A DNA stretch of 64,000 bases from contig NZ_JXAG01000033.1 in the NCBI RefSeq assembly GCF_000814905.1, forward strand, positions 62,001 through 126,000, read 5' to 3'. This stretch comes from Enterobacter sp. Bisph1 (GTDB taxonomy: Bacteria; Pseudomonadota; Gammaproteobacteria; Enterobacterales; Enterobacteriaceae). The notes beneath the pieces are model-generated. The model was not told the DNA's origin. It searched no databases and saw only the letters and a program-made list of their open reading frames with translations. The translations under genes and the position numbers were made by a program. Of this stretch, positions 9,832 through 19,559 are shown one piece after another (the stretch's first letter is position 1; every line of letters begins with the position of its first letter).

Positions 9832-11508
9832 ATGCATCACGCCACACCGCTTATTACCACCATTGTTGGCGGCCTTGTGCTCGCTTTTATCTTCGGCATG
9901 CTTGCCAATAAACTGCGTATTTCCCCTCTGGTGGGCTATTTATTAGCGGGTGTGTTATCCGGACCTTTTACGCCGGGTTTTGTCGCCGATACGCAGCTTG
10001 CGCCAGAACTGGCCGAGCTGGGGGTAATTTTGCTGATGTTCGGCGTCGGGCTGCATTTCTCCCTGAAGGATCTGATGGCGGTAAAGTCCATCGCCATTCC
10101 CGGCGCGATCGCACAGATTGCCGTGGCGACGCTGCTGGGTATGGCGCTTTCCGCGTTATTAGGCTGGTCACTGATGACCGGTATCGTGTTTGGTCTCTGT
10201 CTTTCTACCGCCAGTACCGTGGTGCTGCTGCGCGCCCTTGAGGAGCGGCAGCTTATCGACAGCCAGCGCGGGCAGATTGCCATCGGCTGGCTGATCGTTG
10301 AAGACCTGGTAATGGTGTTAACGCTGGTGCTGCTGCCCGCTATCGCCGGAATGGTGGAAAAAGGCAACGTCGGCCTGGCGACGCTGGCGCTGGATATGAG
10401 CATCACCATCGGCAAAGTGGTGGCCTTTATCGCCATTATGATGCTGGTCGGCCGCCGCCTGGTACCGTGGATTATGGCGCGCAGCGCCGCTACCGGCTCC
10501 AGAGAGCTGTTTACCCTTTCGGTACTGGCGCTGGCGCTCGGCATCGCCTTTGGTGCCGTTGAACTTTTTGATGTTTCGTTTGCGCTGGGCGCGTTCTTTG
10601 CCGGAATGGTGCTGAACGAATCCGAACTCAGCCACCGGGCGGCGCACGATACGCTGCCGCTGCGCGATGCGTTTGCGGTGCTGTTCTTCGTCTCCGTCGG
10701 TATGCTGTTCGATCCGCTTATTCTCATCGAACAGCCGCTGGCGGTGCTGGGTACGCTGGCCATTATTATCTTCGGCAAATCCGTGGCCGCTTTCCTGCTG
10801 GTACGCATGTTCGGCCATTCGCCGCGTACCGCCTTAACCATCGCCGCAAGCCTTGCACAGATTGGTGAGTTCGCCTTTATTCTGGCAGGTCTTGGCATGG
10901 CGCTGAATCTGCTACCGCAGGCGGGGCAGAATCTGGTGCTGGCGGGGGCTATTCTTTCAATCATGCTCAATCCGGTACTGTTCACTCTGCTGGAAAAGTA
11001 CCTCAAGAAAACCGAGACGCTGGAAGAACAGACGCTGGAAGAAGCTATCGAAGAAGAGAAGCAGATCCCGGTCGACATCTGCAATCATGCGCTGCTGGTC
11101 GGTTTTGGCCGCGTCGGTAGTCTGCTGGGTGAAAAATTGCTGGCTCAGGGCATTCCGCTGGTAGTGATTGAAACCTCTCGTTCCCGCGTGGACGAACTGC
11201 GTGAGCGAGGTATCCGTGCTGTGCTCGGTAATGCCGCGAACGAAGAGGTTCTGCATCTGGCGCATATCAACTGTGCCCGCTGGCTACTGCTGACCATTCC
11301 GAACGGTTACGAAGCCGGGGAGATTGTCGCCACCGCGCGTGAAGAGTGCCCAAATATTGAGATTATCGCCCGTGCGCACTATGACGATGAGGTGGATTAC
11401 ATCACCGAGCGTGGTGCCAATCAGGTGGTAATGGGCGAGCGCGAAATTGCCAATACCATGCTGAGGCTGCTGGATAAACCGCAGGCCGCAGAAGCCGTCG
11501 CGGGTTAA
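9832..11508 (+). CDS. ybaL: Kef-type cation/proton antiporter YbaL
   Basis: 558 residues, equal to E. coli YbaL. The CPA2 membrane domain has about 12 helices (residues 1-385). A charged linker rich in Glu follows (about 395-420), then a C-terminal Rossmann RCK/TrkA-N domain beginning HALLVGFGRVGS. The start at 9832 has an AAGGAG site at 9820-9826. By family it is a K+/H+ antiporter gated by cytosolic nucleotide binding; the physiological role is not settled. It ends at a bidirectional terminator shared with hipA. Confidence 0.95.
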   Translation: MHHATPLITTIVGGLVLAFIFGMLANKLRISPLVGYLLAGVLSGPFTPGFVADTQLAPELAELGVILLMFGVGLHFSLKDLMAVKSIAIPGAIAQIAVATLLGMALSALLGWSLMTGIVFGLCLSTASTVVLLRALEERQLIDSQRGQIAIGWLIVEDLVMVLTLVLLPAIAGMVEKGNVGLATLALDMSITIGKVVAFIAIMMLVGRRLVPWIMARSAATGSRELFTLSVLALALGIAFGAVELFDVSFALGAFFAGMVLNESELSHRAAHDTLPLRDAFAVLFFVSVGMLFDPLILIEQPLAVLGTLAIIIFGKSVAAFLLVRMFGHSPRTALTIAASLAQIGEFAFILAGLGMALNLLPQAGQNLVLAGAILSIMLNPVLFTLLEKYLKKTETLEEQTLEEAIEEEKQIPVDICNHALLVGFGRVGSLLGEKLLAQGIPLVVIETSRSRVDELRERGIRAVLGNAANEEVLHLAHINCARWLLLTIPNGYEAGEIVATAREECPNIEIIARAHYDDEVDYITERGANQVVMGEREIANTMLRLLDKPQAAEAVAG

Positions 11509-11513
11509 GGACT

Positions 11514-11541
11514 AAAAAAAGCAGGCCTGGCCTGCTTTTTT
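11514..11541. terminator. Bidirectional terminator between ybaL and hipA
   Basis: The stem GCAGGC/GCCTGC (11521-11526 with 11530-11535, loop CTG) has seven A before and six T after. It works for ybaL on the plus strand and hipA on the minus strand. The hipA stop codon lies inside the T-run. Confidence 0.9.
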
Positions 11542-12850
11542 AGCCAGCCAGCCGCCGGGCCGCCTGCTGTACACCTTCAAATATCGCCTCGCTGATATGC
11601 GGCGGGAATCCTACAGGTAATTGCTGTCGGGCCGTGGCAATTACCGCAGGCGTATTTTCATAAAACTCCGCTAATAATTGAGCCATGCGCTCTGTGCTGA
11701 ATCCGCATTTTTTCGCCGTCGCTATAAAATTGCGCGGATAAATCATATTCCAGTCATATTTTTTTCCACCTTTGCCCGTGGAATGTAACGCCATCGCCAT
11801 TTTAATATCTTGCCGCGCCAGCCCCTGACCGCCGATCAATGGATAGCAGGAGAGAATATCGTAAAGCGGCGTAAGGCGATATCCACCGCCAGGCTGGATA
11901 GCGACAGAGTAGTTTTTTGCATGACCATCGCTGGCGGCGAGGAGCCAAAACAGGATATGCGAACGCATAAAGGTTTCCCGATCCTGCTCCGCCCGCTCTG
12001 ACCCGAGCAAAAAATGCATAATTTCAACAATGCCCGGACCACCATCGCTCTCATATTTCTTTGTCGACGGGTAGCCTAACGCCTGACAAATATCTTCTTG
12101 CGGTAAGCGAGCAATCCAGCGGTTATCGTTGACAAAGCGACGATCGAAACGCGACACCGACAGGGCGCGAATCTTAGGCGTAGTGATAATGTCGCATTCA
12201 GCCACTTCCATACCATAAAGACGGGCCAGCAGCATACTTAGCCACTCATTCTCAACGCTTTCGCGAAGATCTAATTTATAGCTCGGCCCCTGGATCTCCC
12301 CCACAGGCAGTTTAAAAATATGCGTAGTGGGCGTAATGCCCGTTGGGATCTGCCAACAATCCTGGTAGCGAAGCAGCGCGGTTTTCTCCTGTGCGCCCGC
12401 AATGGAAATCCGAAAATCCGGCGCATCCTGCTGATGCCGAGAAGGATTTAAATAACCCGTTAAAACATCCCCGAGCCTGGCATCGTTCAGGGCTTCACCC
12501 GTTATTTGCTCAATATTTTGTATTGCCTCTCCGTGTGGCTGCAGGATTAACGCACCGACACAGTCACGACCAATTTCATACAATAAATCAAACGGCTGAA
12601 TAGAATTTGTCTGGTAGCGGCTGGCAAGTCTTTCACGAATCTGGCGGTTATCGGGTAAGAGATTATCAAAAAAGTTGAAAACGACATCACCCGTATATTC
12701 AGCTTCTCGCAAGGGCATTGAGAGCGATACAGGACGAGCCCCAGACATTTGCAGCCACGCCGAATGGTAACGAAACGTATTCGCGCCACTGCTTTGTTGT
12801 ATAAGGGATCCGACTACATAGCCGTTCATATACACCGCCAGATCGCGCAT
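11540..12850 (-). CDS. hipA: HipA-family serine/threonine kinase toxin
   Basis: 436 residues (E. coli HipA 440). It has a HipA N-terminal domain and a kinase core. The P-loop region FRISIAGAQEKTALL contains Ser149, equivalent to the autophosphorylated Ser150 of E. coli HipA. The catalytic segment SDGHAKNYS has Asp308, and YDILS has the metal-binding Asp331. The kinase thus appears intact. E. coli HipA phosphorylates GltX and induces a persister-like state; the target here is assumed, not shown. It directly follows hipB with zero spacing. The pair is inserted between ybaL and gsk, which are adjacent in E. coli. Confidence 0.92.
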   Translation of the reverse strand: MRDLAVYMNGYVVGSLIQQSSGANTFRYHSAWLQMSGARPVSLSMPLREAEYTGDVVFNFFDNLLPDNRQIRERLASRYQTNSIQPFDLLYEIGRDCVGALILQPHGEAIQNIEQITGEALNDARLGDVLTGYLNPSRHQQDAPDFRISIAGAQEKTALLRYQDCWQIPTGITPTTHIFKLPVGEIQGPSYKLDLRESVENEWLSMLLARLYGMEVAECDIITTPKIRALSVSRFDRRFVNDNRWIARLPQEDICQALGYPSTKKYESDGGPGIVEIMHFLLGSERAEQDRETFMRSHILFWLLAASDGHAKNYSVAIQPGGGYRLTPLYDILSCYPLIGGQGLARQDIKMAMALHSTGKGGKKYDWNMIYPRNFIATAKKCGFSTERMAQLLAEFYENTPAVIATARQQLPVGFPPHISEAIFEGVQQAARRLAG

Positions 12851-13099
12851 TTACCACTCCTCCTTCCACTGTTGGGTAGAGGGTTTTTCGCCTCTTTTTT
12901 CCACATGCAATTCCATATTCATCGCGGAGAGGAGCTTAAAGAGCGTGTCTATTTGGGTTTTTGCCGGGCTGTTCTCAAATTTTGAAATGGTTTCCTGGCG
13001 CAGGCCAACTTTTTCCGCCAGTTGTCCCTGCGCCAACTTCTCTTTTTTCCTGACATCTTTCAGGTAAATCGCTAACTGCTCCGCCGACGTAATTTTCAT
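12851..13099 (-). CDS. hipB: HipB-family antitoxin and repressor
   Basis: 82 residues from the ATG at 13099 (MKITSAEQLA), which has a GGAGG site five bases upstream. A GTG at 13126 would overlap the first operator repeat and is less likely. It is a Xre helix-turn-helix protein (about residues 10-62; QGQLAEKVGLRQETISKFEN). The C-terminal tail ends in Trp, as in E. coli HipB, whose terminal Trp contacts HipA. It is expected to bind HipA and repress the operon through the four repeats at 13118-13220. Confidence 0.9.
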   Translation of the reverse strand: MKITSAEQLAIYLKDVRKKEKLAQGQLAEKVGLRQETISKFENSPAKTQIDTLFKLLSAMNMELHVEKRGEKPSTQQWKEEW

Positions 13100-13117
13100 C
13101 CTGGCCTCCGGCTTTTC

Positions 13118-13220
13118 TATGGGCACTCACGCATAAAACACACTTTATGCGCTCTAGCCCATAAAATCAACTTTATGCGCATTCGCCCATAAAAATAAAA
13201 CTATGGGCACTCGCGCATAA
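13118..13220. promoter_or_regulatory. Four-copy inverted-repeat operator array upstream of hipBA
   Basis: Four imperfect palindromes of 19-20 bp start at 13118, 13145, 13173 and 13202, a 27-29-bp period. Copies 1 and 4 read TATGGGC...GCGCATAA; copies 2 and 3 read TTATGCGC...GCCCATAA, the opposite orientation. They fill the gsk-hipB gap. E. coli hipBA also has four operators, but with the different core TATCC(N8)GGATA. HipB binding here is inferred from position and repeat number. Confidence 0.85.
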
Positions 13221-13233
13221 ATAAGAGGATGTA

Positions 13234-14538
13234 TTAACGTTCCCAGTAAGCTTCTTCGAGACTGTCTTCACGCTCAGGTAAGCCGCGGGTTAAACGTGGG
13301 GAGTGCTGGTTAAGAACCTGGTAACTGACGCGGTTGGCGTATTTGCACACCTGTGCAAGGGAGGAATAGGTCAGCCAGTTGTACTGGTGCTTGCTGGAGT
13401 TGGGTACGTTGCTGCGATGGTAGTTATTGGCCGTGATATCATGGAGCAAAGCCGCCAGCGCACCATCACCCGCGCCGTTGGTATTCATGATTTTTTCCGG
13501 TCCGCCCATAAAGGGGGCAATGTGCGAGTAGATGCGCAGCGGATGTTCACAATCTTTATGGCGCAGCGCACGGCTGAACTCATACTGGTTAAATTCGGCT
13601 ATCGCACCGGGCAGCAGAGGATGCTGCGTTTTACGTTTCGCGTCATCTTCAGTGAAACCGGCCATATACAGCCCGACAGGACCGGCAGTACACAGCACCA
13701 GATCGACCCAGTCCAGCGCCTTATCGGCCGCCAGCAGCGGATCGCTCTCGCCGGTCAGCGCGTGGCCTTCCTCTTCGTTCATTGCCAGAATCGAGACATT
13801 CTCTTTAAGGAAATCGCGCCACCACTGCGGGTTATCGGCAATCACATATTTAGTACCTAAGGTGAGTACCACCGGCACATCATGCTTTTTGGCATAGGCT
13901 ACCGCCTGCAGGGTCGCCGCTGGCATCGGCTCGCCGGGATTACAGCGCACCAGGTAAGAGGACAACACCAGCGCGGACGCACCGGCAATTACCGCTTCCG
14001 GAATGCTTTCCGGACGCAGCTGGTTCATCTGGCCAGGGCTGATGGCAAAAGTACGCTCGCCGCTGTCGCTAATCAGCGTGAAGCAGCGACCAATCGCGCC
14101 ATCGACGCCTTGTAAATAGTTGAGATCGGTCCGGCTGGAGGTGTTACATAGATAGCGGTAAGCATAGCCGCCGATTTGCACGTTATCGCACATGACGCCA
14201 AGCAGCACCGAGCGATCGTCCGCCAGCACCGAGTAGTTGTGCATCGTATTGCCAATGGTGCCACCGGCAAACTGGTGGGTAATGAGTTCGTTACTCACCA
14301 GTTCCTGATAAAGCGCTTCCGCAATCTCGTCGCTGATAACCAGCGAATGCCCGGCGCTCAGCCCGTAACGGGTGACAAACGCATCGTCCACTTTCGCCTC
14401 AATATCCACCAGCGTCTGATCGATGCCGACCACCCAACAGGTGCCGGTTTCGCTCTCAGGCTGGATTTGTTGCAGCAGCGGATCGCGGGCGTTAACGGGG
14501 AAATAGTGTTTCGATTTACGTTGACCGGGAAATTTCAT
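13234..14538 (-). CDS. gsk: Inosine/guanosine kinase Gsk
   Basis: 434 residues, the E. coli length. It is a PfkB/ribokinase-family kinase with the C-terminal anion-hole motif NTNGAGDGALAALLHD, whose Asp is the catalytic base, and the N-terminal GGTIGNTMHNYSVL substrate motif. It phosphorylates inosine and guanosine with ATP for purine salvage in the cytoplasm. It is preceded by hemH and adk on the same strand but with gaps of about 60-125 bp. Its 3' end faces the hipBA operator array. Confidence 0.97.
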   Translation of the reverse strand: MKFPGQRKSKHYFPVNARDPLLQQIQPESETGTCWVVGIDQTLVDIEAKVDDAFVTRYGLSAGHSLVISDEIAEALYQELVSNELITHQFAGGTIGNTMHNYSVLADDRSVLLGVMCDNVQIGGYAYRYLCNTSSRTDLNYLQGVDGAIGRCFTLISDSGERTFAISPGQMNQLRPESIPEAVIAGASALVLSSYLVRCNPGEPMPAATLQAVAYAKKHDVPVVLTLGTKYVIADNPQWWRDFLKENVSILAMNEEEGHALTGESDPLLAADKALDWVDLVLCTAGPVGLYMAGFTEDDAKRKTQHPLLPGAIAEFNQYEFSRALRHKDCEHPLRIYSHIAPFMGGPEKIMNTNGAGDGALAALLHDITANNYHRSNVPNSSKHQYNWLTYSSLAQVCKYANRVSYQVLNQHSPRLTRGLPEREDSLEEAYWER

Positions 14539-14601
14539 GATTGATATCAGCGCTAAACATTTAGGCTATGAATGTTAACATACTCATAGCCCACCCCGCG
14601 A

Positions 14602-15564
14602 TCAACGATATTTCGCCGTCAGGTTGACCATCATTTCAATATGGTCAGAAGAGTCGTTAAGCGCCGGAATATATTCATATTTTTCACCGCCCGCCTCGAG
14701 GAAAAACTCGCGATTTTGCACGGCGATCTCTTCCAGCGTCTCCAGACAGTCGGCAGCAAAGCCAGGCGACATCACCTGAATATGCTTTACCCCTTTCTCA
14801 CCGAGCATCTTCAAAGTTTCATCGGTATAAGGCGTTAACCAGGGTTCGCGACCAAAGCGCGACTGGAAGGTCATCATTACCTTTTCCGGCGGCAGATCGA
14901 GGGCAGAAACCAGCGCGCGGGTGGTATCGCGGCAGCGTTGCGGGTAATCGTCCCCTTCTGCGGCATAACGCTGAGGAATACCGTGATAAGAGAGCAGCAG
15001 TAAATCCGGTTCGCCATGCTGTGCAAACGAGGCACGAACACTGTTGGCCAGCGCCATGATATAGCTTTCATCTTCGGCGTAATCACGAATAAACGAGACG
15101 CCTGGAATATGGCGCTTCTTCGCCAGAATCCGCGCCAGCTCATCCCACACGGCGGCAACGGTGGAACAGGAGTATTGCGGGTAGAGCGCCAGCACCACAA
15201 TATGTTCAACCTCCTGCGCCAGCAGGGCATCCACCGCGCTCTCCAGCGACGGTGAGCCGTAGCTCATGCCGAGAGCCACCGGTACATCCGGCAAGCGCGC
15301 CGCCAGCGCCTTGCACTGCCTGCGGCTGTAGACCATTAATGGCGAGCCCTCTTCCATCCACACGGATTGATAGAGTTTGGCGACGCGGGGAGAACGAATC
15401 GGCAGGATCACGCCGCGCAGCAGCGGCCACCACAGCAGGCGCGGCGTATCAACAACGCGTCTGTCACTGAGAAATTGCCGCAAATAGCGCTTAACCGCAG
15501 CCGGAGTGGGTGCATCGGGGGTGCCGAGATTGGCAAGCAGGATGCCGGTTTTCACCTGACTCAT
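14602..15564 (-). CDS. hemH: Ferrochelatase HemH
   Basis: 320 residues (E. coli 320). It begins with the conserved [10 protein letters not shown] segment. The catalytic His is in [11 protein letters not shown], and the acidic partner is in [12 protein letters not shown]. It inserts Fe2+ into protoporphyrin IX, the last step of haem synthesis, at the inner face of the membrane. It lies downstream of adk on the minus strand, as in E. coli. Confidence 0.97.
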   Translation of the reverse strand: MSQVKTGILLANLGTPDAPTPAAVKRYLRQFLSDRRVVDTPRLLWWPLLRGVILPIRSPRVAKLYQSVWMEEGSPLMVYSRRQCKALAARLPDVPVALGMSYGSPSLESAVDALLAQEVEHIVVLALYPQYSCSTVAAVWDELARILAKKRHIPGVSFIRDYAEDESYIMALANSVRASFAQHGEPDLLLLSYHGIPQRYAAEGDDYPQRCRDTTRALVSALDLPPEKVMMTFQSRFGREPWLTPYTDETLKMLGEKGVKHIQVMSPGFAADCLETLEEIAVQNREFFLEAGGEKYEYIPALNDSSDHIEMMVNLTAKYR

Positions 15565-15656
15565 TCACGCCTCTTAACCTTTTGAATGGTTGGTAATTGT
15601 AACGTAAAAGCGCTTAAACGGAACCAATTGCAGTGAAAGGTGTAATGAGAAGAATT

Positions 15657-15680
15657 CTCACCCGGAAGGCTCCGGGTGAG
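15657..15680 (-). terminator. Hairpin downstream of adk
   Basis: A perfect 10-bp stem, CTCACCCGGA (15657-15666) with TCCGGGTGAG (15671-15680), has a 4-base loop just after the adk stop. No clean T-run follows on the minus strand, so it may be an attenuating or 3'-protective hairpin. Confidence 0.55.
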
Positions 15681-15688
15681 GCGCGCGA

Positions 15689-16366
<678 letters not shown>

Positions 16367-16521
16367 TCAAAAAGCGCTAAAAGATAACACCAGAACGAGC
16401 CGCGCTCAAGGAAGCCGGGCTCGCTGAAACGGTTAAGGATACGTTTTCTTATCCGGTTTCATGAACAAGCAGGAAAGTGCCCGGTAACATTGCCAGCGGC
16501 GGAATTCTGTGAGAAGGGAAT

Positions 16522-16546
16522 AAAAAAAGGGAGGCATTTGCCTCCC
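16522..16546 (-). terminator. Terminator of htpG
   Basis: On the minus strand GGGAGGC-AAAT-GCCTCCC is followed by seven T (window positions 16528-16522). It is a canonical intrinsic terminator 15 bases after the htpG stop. Confidence 0.9.
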
Positions 16547-16560
16547 CTTGTGGTTATCGC

Positions 16561-18435
16561 TTAGGAAACCAGCAGCTGGTTCATACGGCGGATAAACTGG
16601 TTGGGATCTTCCAGCGTGCCGCGTTCAGCGAACAGCGCCTGATCCAGCAGCAGCTCAACCCATTGGTTAAACTGGGTTTCGTCCTGCGTATCCGCTGCAC
16701 GTTTCACCAGCGCATGATCCGGGTTAAGTTCGAAGATGTATTTCACTTCCGGCGCACTCTGGCCAGCGGCAGCGAACAGTTTCGCCATCTGCGTGCTCAT
16801 CTCATCGGCATCGGTCACCACCACCGCCGGGGTATCCGTCAGACGATGGGTTAAACGCACCTCTTTAACACGCTCACCGAGCAGGCCTTTCACGCGCTCA
16901 ACAAACGGCTCAAGGGCTTTTTCAGCCTCTTTGGCGTTTTCATCCACTTCGTCCGCCAGTTTATCCAGCGAGGCGTCAGCTTTAGCAACCGACTGGAACG
17001 GCTTGCCGTCGAACTCCGTCAGGTAGCTCATCATCCACTCATCGATGCGATCGGAGAGCAGCAGCACTTCGATGCCTTTCTTACGCAGCAGCTCCAGATG
17101 CGGGCTGCTCTTCGCTGCAGCATAGCTGTCGGCGGTGATGAAGTAGATCTTCTCCTGGCCCTCTTTCATGCGCGAGACATACTCTTCCAGCGACACGGTT
17201 TGTGCCGAAGAGTCGTTGTGCGTAGAAGCAAAGCGCAGCAGTTTAGCGATGGTTTCCAGGTTGGCGTGATCTTCTCCCGCCCCCTCTTTCAGCACCAGAC
17301 CAAACTGTTGCCAGAAGGTTTGATATTTTTCCGCGTCGTCTTTCGCCAGTTTTTCCAGCATTTGCAGCACGCGTTTGGTCAGCGCGGTACGCAGGCTACG
17401 GGTGACGCTGCTGTCCTGCAGAATTTCGCGCGAGACGTTGAGGGGCAGATCGTTGGAGTCGACCAGGCCGCGCACAAAGCGCAGGTAGTTCGGCATAAAC
17501 TGTTCGGCTTCATCCATGATAAACACGCGCTGAACGTAGAGTTTCAGACCATGTTTATGATCGCGGTTCCACATATCCCACGGCGCCTGCGATGGGATAT
17601 AGAGCAGGCTGGTGTACTCCTGCTTACCTTCAACGCGGTTGTGGCTCCAGATCAGCGGATCGGTAAAGTCGTGGGAGATATGTTTGTAGAACTCGTTATA
17701 TTCGTCGTCTTTGATCTCGGCTTTATTACGCGTCCACAGCGCCTGCGCTTTGTTGATCTTTTCCCAGGAAACGGTAGTTTCGCCTTCGTTCTCTTCCTGT
17801 TTTTCGATCTCTACCGGCAGAGCAATATGGTCGGAGTATTTACTGATGATCGAGCGTACGCGCCAGTCGTTGAGGAAATCATCTTCCCCTTCGCGCAGGT
17901 GCAGGGTGATTTCCGTTCCGCGATCCGCTTTGGTGATATCGGCAACGGTATATTCGCCCGCCCCTTCGGATTCCCAGAACACGCCATTGTCAGCGCTTTC
18001 GCCCGCCGCACGGGTACGCACGGTCACTTTGTCCGCCACGATAAAGGCGGAATAGAAACCGACGCCGAACTGACCAATCAGCTGGCTGTCTTTCGCCTGG
18101 TCGGAGCCCATCGATTCCAGAAACGCTTTGGTGCCTGACTTCGCAATCGTGCCGAGATGATCGATAACCTCATCGCGGGTCATCCCAATACCGTTATCGG
18201 CAATGGTCAGCGTACGCTGCTCTTTATCAAAGGAGACGCGTACGCGCAGATCGCCGTCGCCTTCATACAGATCCGGTTTGGACAGCGCGCGGAAACGCAG
18301 TTTATCCGCCGCATCCGAGGCGTTGGAGATAAGCTCACGCAGGAAGATTTCTTTGTTTGAATAGAGAGAGTGAATCATCAGGTGCAGAAGCTGTTTCACT
18401 TCAGACTGAAAACCGCGAGTTTCTTGTCCTTTCAT
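16561..18435 (-). CDS. htpG: Hsp90-family chaperone HtpG
   Basis: 624 residues from the ATG at 18435 ([12 protein letters not shown]), equal to E. coli. An upstream in-frame ATG at 18513 would overlap the heat-shock promoter and is rejected. The N-terminal GHKL ATPase has [16 protein letters not shown] and [12 protein letters not shown] middle domain and a C-terminal dimerisation domain follow, with no MEEVD tail, as usual in bacteria. It is an ATP-dependent cytosolic chaperone working with DnaK. Regulation by sigma-32 is supported by the promoter at 18486. Confidence 0.98.
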   Translation of the reverse strand: MKGQETRGFQSEVKQLLHLMIHSLYSNKEIFLRELISNASDAADKLRFRALSKPDLYEGDGDLRVRVSFDKEQRTLTIADNGIGMTRDEVIDHLGTIAKSGTKAFLESMGSDQAKDSQLIGQFGVGFYSAFIVADKVTVRTRAAGESADNGVFWESEGAGEYTVADITKADRGTEITLHLREGEDDFLNDWRVRSIISKYSDHIALPVEIEKQEENEGETTVSWEKINKAQALWTRNKAEIKDDEYNEFYKHISHDFTDPLIWSHNRVEGKQEYTSLLYIPSQAPWDMWNRDHKHGLKLYVQRVFIMDEAEQFMPNYLRFVRGLVDSNDLPLNVSREILQDSSVTRSLRTALTKRVLQMLEKLAKDDAEKYQTFWQQFGLVLKEGAGEDHANLETIAKLLRFASTHNDSSAQTVSLEEYVSRMKEGQEKIYFITADSYAAAKSSPHLELLRKKGIEVLLLSDRIDEWMMSYLTEFDGKPFQSVAKADASLDKLADEVDENAKEAEKALEPFVERVKGLLGERVKEVRLTHRLTDTPAVVVTDADEMSTQMAKLFAAAGQSAPEVKYIFELNPDHALVKRAADTQDETQFNQWVELLLDQALFAERGTLEDPNQFIRRMNQLLVS

Positions 18436-18485
18436 CGGGAAAACCTCAACAATGCCATTTACAAGGTAAAAATGCGTTGAGGGAG

Positions 18486-18514
18486 AAGTGGGGATAACGG
18501 GGGGAATTTTCAAG
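18486..18514 (-). promoter_or_regulatory. Sigma-32 heat-shock promoter of htpG
   Basis: On the minus strand a -35 CTTGAA (18514-18509) is followed after 15 bp by CCCCACTT (18493-18486), close to the sigma-32 consensus CTTGAA-N13-15-CCCCATNT. It lies about 50 bp upstream of the htpG start. Confidence 0.85.
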
Positions 18515-18543
18515 CGGAGGCAAAAATTTCTGCCTCCGTTTGG

Positions 18544-19148
18544 TTAAAAACGAATCTTATGGCGTCCGGCCAGCGAGTGCGACAGCGTCGTCCCGTCAAC
18601 CATTTCCAGCTCGCCGCCAACGGGCACGCCGTGGGCGATACGGCTGGCTTCCACCTCATACTGCGCGCAGATTTCGGCAATATAGTTGGCGGTCGCCTCC
18701 CCTTCCACCGTCGGGTTGGTGGCGAGGATCACTTCGTGGATTTTTTCCGACGCGAGACGATGCTCCAGCCGATCCAGACCGATATCGTCCGGTCCAATCC
18801 CGTCGAGAGGGGACAGATGGCCCATCAGCACAAAGTAGCGGCCGGAAAACTGCCCGGTCTGCTCAATGGCGTAGATATCCGCCGGACTTTCGACCACGCA
18901 GATCTGCCCGTTCTCCTGACGTCGCGGGTTGCTGCAAATATTGCACACTTCCTGCTCGGTAAAGGTGCGGCAATCGGCACAGTGGCCGATTTCCGACATC
19001 GCCCGGGTGAGCGCCTGCGCCAGCCGCATACCGCCGCTGCGATCGCGCTGCAACAGCGTAAACGCCATGCGCTGCGCTGACTTCGGGCCCACGCCCGGCA
19101 GACAGCGCAATGCTTCCATAAGCTGCGTTAACAGCGGGCTGGTCTGCA

Positions 19149-19149
<1 letters not shown>
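18544..19149 (-). CDS. recR: Recombination mediator RecR
   Basis: 201 residues. An N-terminal helix-hairpin-helix ([13 protein letters not shown]) is followed by a four-cysteine zinc finger (CADCRTF...VCNICSNP) and a Toprim domain ([14 protein letters not shown]). With RecF and RecO it loads RecA at SSB-coated gaps. Its ATG overlaps the stop of ybaB (TGATG), so dnaX-ybaB-recR is a coupled operon. Confidence 0.97.
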
Positions 19150-19490
<341 letters not shown>

Positions 19491-19559
19491 TTAGTCTTTG
19501 GTGACTCATCAGATAATAAGTCACACTCAGGGGTGAAAACAGGTAGCCGCAGCCACCCG

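Noticed and set aside
9936-11084. 382-residue frame antisense to ybaL
   Set aside because: Ser/Arg-rich shadow of a GC-rich membrane protein gene; ybaL is clearly the real gene.
13099-13126. Longer HipB from GTG 13126
   Set aside because: The extra nine codons lie on the first operator repeat, and ATG 13099 has a proper GGAGG site.
13118-13220. CRISPR-like array
   Set aside because: Regular 27-29-bp period, but units are palindromic, alternate in orientation, number only four and have spacers below 12 bp; position fits hipBA operators.
17098-18138. 346-residue frame antisense to htpG
   Set aside because: Shadow frame; htpG is full-length and conserved.
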